NCBI GenBank assembly: GCA_021234155.1
Contig: JAJEKV010000011.1
Span: forward strand, 14,921,255-14,985,254
Origin: Isoetes taiwanensis
Lineage: Eukaryota; Streptophyta; Lycopodiopsida; Isoetales; Isoetaceae
Direction of reading: 5' to 3'
Length of the DNA: 64,000 nt
A program made the position numbers and the translations under genes. The notes beneath the pieces were generated by a model. That model made no database searches. It was not told where the DNA came from and was given only the letters and a program-made list of their open reading frames with translations. Numbering within the stretch: position 1 is the first letter of the stretch; every line of letters starts with the position of its first letter. Below, piece after piece: positions 60,062-64,000 of the stretch.

Positions 60062-63000
60062 TCATGACATGGCGTATTCATAAGAGAACCATTTAGATTT
60101 AATCTGTGACATCCATAAATAAGGTTAGAAATATTTAAAGGAACATGAGATGCAGTACATACAAGGGAAGGCATACAACTTACTTCCATATCTCTACCAG
60201 AGACAAGAGCTTCAATATATTTGTGCATAAATCCCATCACATACAACCCACATGATGTTAAATCGGGCTGCTGTGGCACCTCTACTTGCGGAATCCGATT
60301 AACATTATTTCTCTTCATGAAATCGATTCCTCTAGATACTTGACCGATCGATAGGGTTAACATTTATGTGTGCAACCTACATATCACAAAATTTAGCAGA
60401 CCGAAATAGCGAAGAAAAGCAAAGCAACAACTTAAAGTATTACATACCCTTTGATTGCTTTCTCGTTCATCACATAACCTGTAAGAGGATTCAAGACGTG
60501 AATTGCTGGTGCAGGTAGGATCTTGGAATCAGATGGTGCGAGCGTAAAAACAGCCAGCACAAAATGGTTATTCTCAAGGATAGGTGCAAGGATATGATGG
60601 CATTTAGCTACCACAATCCCCTTCATCCCTGATTTCACTATTTCAATGATGGTGGGTGATCCTTCAGCTGATTCACCCTTTCTTTTGCTGCTGGTAGCTT
60701 CTCTAAACCTTATATAGTTGTAAGCAGGATAAAAAAGGATTTTGCTCTTCCACTCGGAAGGCAATGTCTCATGCAAGCACCTGGATTAGATTAAGGTTAA
60801 CATTAGAGACAAGGAATAGCAACAAATACAGCTCGGTTACAACCAGGTTATTACCTGCCATAAATATCCACTAAGCAGCTACTCATTTTAGAGTTAGTTG
60901 CACATAAAATTGCTACGTCAAATGCAACCACTTTCATTTCAGCCGGCGGACAGTTCTTGAATGGCGTGAATGGCGTGAATTTCATAAGTTTATCCTTGTC
61001 ATCATTTCTGTTGTCAGATTCAAGACGTTAGTGTCATATTAACAATTGATCCATGACAATAAAGCATAAATTGATACCTTCCAATCTCTGTTTCCAGTGG
61101 TTTAGACCTGCAAAACGTGTAAAATCTAATAAGCTACTGAAGTATAACTAAGTAAATGTAAGCTAGCAATTACCGTTTTGCAATGGATGTCCCTGCTCTG
61201 GTTTGCACTCTCTTTTTCAGCTGTTTTGGCATCAGCTTTGACCATAAATTTAGTAGTTGCCTTGGCTGCAATCTCCAAGGCTTCTTCAACGTCATCTAGC
61301 TCCATTGAATTGTCGCAAGTCTCTGAAGTAAAGAAAGTGCTTCATTCTAATGTTTTGAAAGTAAGACAAAAAAAGGAACATGTACCTGCCAAAGAACAAG
61401 ACTTTTCCTCAACTTGAACTTCAACAGCAGCTTCAGGACTGTTTTCAATGTCGTCACCAACATCTTCAATAATTTTATCTGTAAACACGTCAACGTAAGT
61501 TTCAAAATACAAAAAAAAAGAAAACCCCTGAAAAGGAGAGAGAATTACTTTCTGGGCTTTCAGCTTGTTGCTGCAATAATAGCAGCTCGGCTTCAACAGC
61601 TGGGATCTCTTTTTGGAAAACAACCTCTGCTGCAAAATATTGAACATTAGTGAACTCTAACTACAACAGATGCAATCAGAATGTAATCATAATGCAATCA
61701 CCCTACCTTCCACAATTTCTGAAGTTTTATCCAAGTACCCCTCGGTCTTCAAATCCTGCACTGATTGCTTATGAGTTGTTGCAATTCTCAAAGGTGATGT
61801 AGATGTGGATGGACTTCCGACATCGATAGCAGCCGCATCTTTTGTGCCAGGTTCAGCAATTGGGATGTCTGAGAATGGTAAATGCAACCCCTTCCCAACA
61901 ACATCCTTTGTTTCACCTACAACATAAGATTTTGCTATATTCAGAACTTAAGCATAGTGCACGAAACATGAATTGTTTAGTTTACCTGCAGTTTTACTTC
62001 TTGCTTTCTTGATACTACCCATATCTGCATTGACGCAATTGGGATCATAAGCAAATAAGAAATGTAAACACTTGATTCAGAATCAAGGGGAGATGTAGAG
62101 TATATAGAAGCAAAATCTGAAGAAAAAACAATCACATGCAAATCAAAACAGAACAAATGTTAATTACATGCAAGTTTAGGCAAACTTTCTGCTGATAATG
62201 TAACGACAAAATAGAAGTACATTAGTGTGCATAGCTATCAGAATGTAAAGGAAAACCAAATACTAAATTCAAATGCATTTCAGAACATATGTAAAATGTA
62301 AAGAACAAAATATTTTATCAATACACCCTATCAAATACATCATTCAGCATTGAATGTAAAGGAAAGTCAAATAGTAAATTCATATGCATTTCTGATCACA
62401 TGTAAATGCAAAGTACAGTCATATGCAATACACCCTATTAATACACCCTTTAAAGGAATTCCAGAAAAGCACTTCATGGCACATGTAAATGTAAAGAACA
62501 GAAGCAAATACATTTCCTCTTTACAGTAAAGACAAAACCACGCCAAATCAAATGCTAATACAGTTATGTACATGATGGAAACTAACTACATCTAAGTACA
62601 CTCAAACTAATTATGTAATAAAAATAGAAATAGATGTACCTTCAGAAGGGATTCCTAAGCAGTGCCGCAGGTCCTCGGACCATGAACAATCATGTACACA
62701 TGTATTCGTTGTTGAAACCCTGAATACAAGACAAAATAGACAATATGTATGACCACAAAGTGGAGATATTACCATGGTTGAGTCAAGGCAATCATTGCAG
62801 CTGCTGCAAGTATTGGTAATATGTGAGGATGAAGCTTTCCGCCTTCTTTGCGGTATGGGAGCTGGCTGCGCAGCCTATCGGTCTGATCTTTCCAAATGCT
62901 TAGTCATCTCCTTTATTCTATTCTCACAGTTGGAATTAACTTCCATATCCTTGCTGATTTTTTCAATGGCAGCTTCTAATTCTTGCAAATCAGCCTTTAA

Positions 63001-63824
63001 ACAATCAATGGGAATCATTAAGTCAGCAATATAACTTGATTTCTCCTCCTCTAAATGGGATGCCAAAGCCATTTGCACATCAGTTGGCTTCCCGCTTGCT
63101 TTTAAACCTGCCATAATGCTGAACTGCTCACATATTTTTGCATCTTTATTCTGCACAAGTCTTGTCAAGAAGCTCTTATCACTCTCATGCTTCAACAGCT
63201 CAATTTCCATTGTTTTTCTTTTCTCTTTTAAAGTCTATATTTCATCAAGCATGGAGGCAGAATATAATGCTCTTCTTTCCCTCCACCTTTTCACCATTTC
63301 CAACTGCTGCCCCAATTCTACCTGAGGCATACATTTAATAGCTTTAACATTGGAAGACTTTACTGTAGCTAATTCTGTCAGGTCAGATTCTTTTTGAGAG
63401 CCTTTTGAATGAAGACTTGCACTTGCTTTCACCTCATCCCAATCAATGCTTACTCCTTTGTAATGAAGTGCATATGCTCGGGCAAAATACAATGGAATGT
63501 GATGATTTGCAATGTCCTTCATACAAAAAACGTGCTCATATACAGAAAAAAAAATCTTCCATCCAAATAGGCTTAATCCTGCACTCTTGATAACCCCTAA
63601 CAGCAGGGGCTTCAGAACCCCAAACATCCTGCACTATTTGCATTAGCCCTGGAAACATGCTATCAAAATTGTTGCTCCTACGCTGCCTGATGCTTACCTT
63701 GTCAAACTCGGGCGGCAAGACCTCTCAATCTGAAGAAGACCCACTCTTGAGTTTTCGGGCGGCAGTTCTAGTGGGAGACCTTAGATTTTCTTGGAGATGT
63801 CTTTGTTCTAAGCTGCTTCGTCAT
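60062..63824 (-). pseudogene. Ulp1 (C48) SUMO-protease-like gene, multi-exon
   Basis: Exons chain in phase at the 3' end: 61117-61080 (SKPLETEIG), ~61009-60855 (KVVAFDVAILCATNSKM), 60780-60449 or -60448 (CLHETLPSEWKSKILFYPA; ILENNHFVLAVF), 60331-60184 (QQPDLTSCGLYVMGFMHKY) and 60103-60062 (IKSKWFSYEYAMS). The catalytic His is in NHFVLAVF, the Gln and Cys in Q-x2-D-x-TSCG. The usual Asp of the triad is Asn (IHVLNPLTG). The N-terminal half has a basic start (ATG 63824, MTKQLRTKTSPRKSK), a helical region (WRERRALYSASMLDE; coiled coil ~62880-63130) and acidic exons at 61.4-61.9 kb. Stops at about 63236 (TAG) and 63734 (TGA) and one-base shifts near 61214 and 63547 argue for decay. The function would be cleavage of SUMO-like modifiers; such proteases are often carried by plant transposons. 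Confidence 0.65.
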
Positions 63825-63844
63825 GATCTCTTCCCTGGTGCTTC

Positions 63845-63955
63845 AGCTCTCTGAAAATGCAAGCTTTTGGCTATGGAGGTCCCGATCTTGGCTATGGAGG
63901 TTCGAATATGGATGTCAAGCTTTCGGCTATGGAGGTTCGAGCGGGAGGAGGTTGA
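63845..63955. repeat. Short tandem repeat GGCTATGGAGGTTCGA
   Basis: GGCTATGGAGGT occurs about four times between 63867 and 63938, just upstream of the start of the minus-strand protease-like gene. It may belong to its promoter or leader. Confidence 0.6.
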
Positions 63956-64000
63956 ACAGAGAGCAGGAGGAGAGTTCAAAATTATTTGCCCTATTAATGA

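Overview
The window is repeat-rich plant nuclear DNA. The evidence is a full-length GRAS transcription factor of the SCARECROW clade, chromovirus Ty3/Gypsy remains with an initiator-Met tRNA primer site, plant-type intron borders and an alpha-tubulin pseudogene. The very high load of nested, decayed mobile DNA would suit a gymnosperm or another large plant genome, but that is inference. Only one clearly intact host gene is present: the intronless SCR-like gene at 36593-38407 (+).

Layout. 1-9.6 kb: nested LTR-retrotransposon debris (gag zinc knuckle, two LTR/polypurine-tract borders, one PBS, a 1.8-kb direct repeat, a 0.7-kb inverted repeat). 9.6-17.3 kb: tandem repeats and 'element 1', a diverged DNA transposon with a DDE-type transposase-like gene and a small gene. 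18.1-24.2 kb (copy A) and 42.5-48.7 kb (copy B): two closely related ~6.1-kb copies of a related transposon in opposite orientation, each with three genes: gene 1 (transposase-like), gene 2 (unknown, ~240 aa), gene 3 (~100 aa). 24.2-31.1 kb: an unrecognised coding remnant, alpha-tubulin and PPR pseudogene fragments, a broken chromovirus, LTR pieces and a pure (GATA)~42 tract. 31.1-36.5 kb: AT-rich DNA with a textbook MITE and a near-perfect hairpin. 36.6-38.4 kb: the GRAS gene. 38.4-42.5 kb: AT-rich intergenic DNA. 48.7-59.6 kb: a second kind of mobile locus. A decayed ParB-like plus DNA-methyltransferase-like gene (-) diverges from a DUF7869-like DDE transposase gene (+), with 16-bp GATCGC-N4-GCGATC palindromes between and around them; two tandem ~80-aa genes and a TGG-rich satellite follow. 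60.1-63.8 kb: a multi-exon Ulp1 (C48) protease-like gene (-).

Working view. Element 1 and copies A/B are one family: gene 1 shares a helix-turn-helix-like segment, Cys-rich segments, a DDE-like core (DF-EN, SDG-A-QFK, HGKG-DG) and one intron position. Gene 3 begins MAR-K-TT-(K/R)R in both lineages, resembling the histone H3 tail. In copies A/B, genes 2 and 3 diverge around an array of a 14-bp perfect palindrome that differs about 2.5-fold in copy number. The 49-58 kb locus repeats this layout with different proteins: divergent genes around palindromic repeats. Most mobile genes are broken, often by C-to-T type nonsense changes at CAG/CAA/CGA codons (expected of methylated DNA) and by one-base indels, several of them in homopolymers (decay or consensus error). 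All assignments come from reading the sequence and from memory of protein families; no database search was run.
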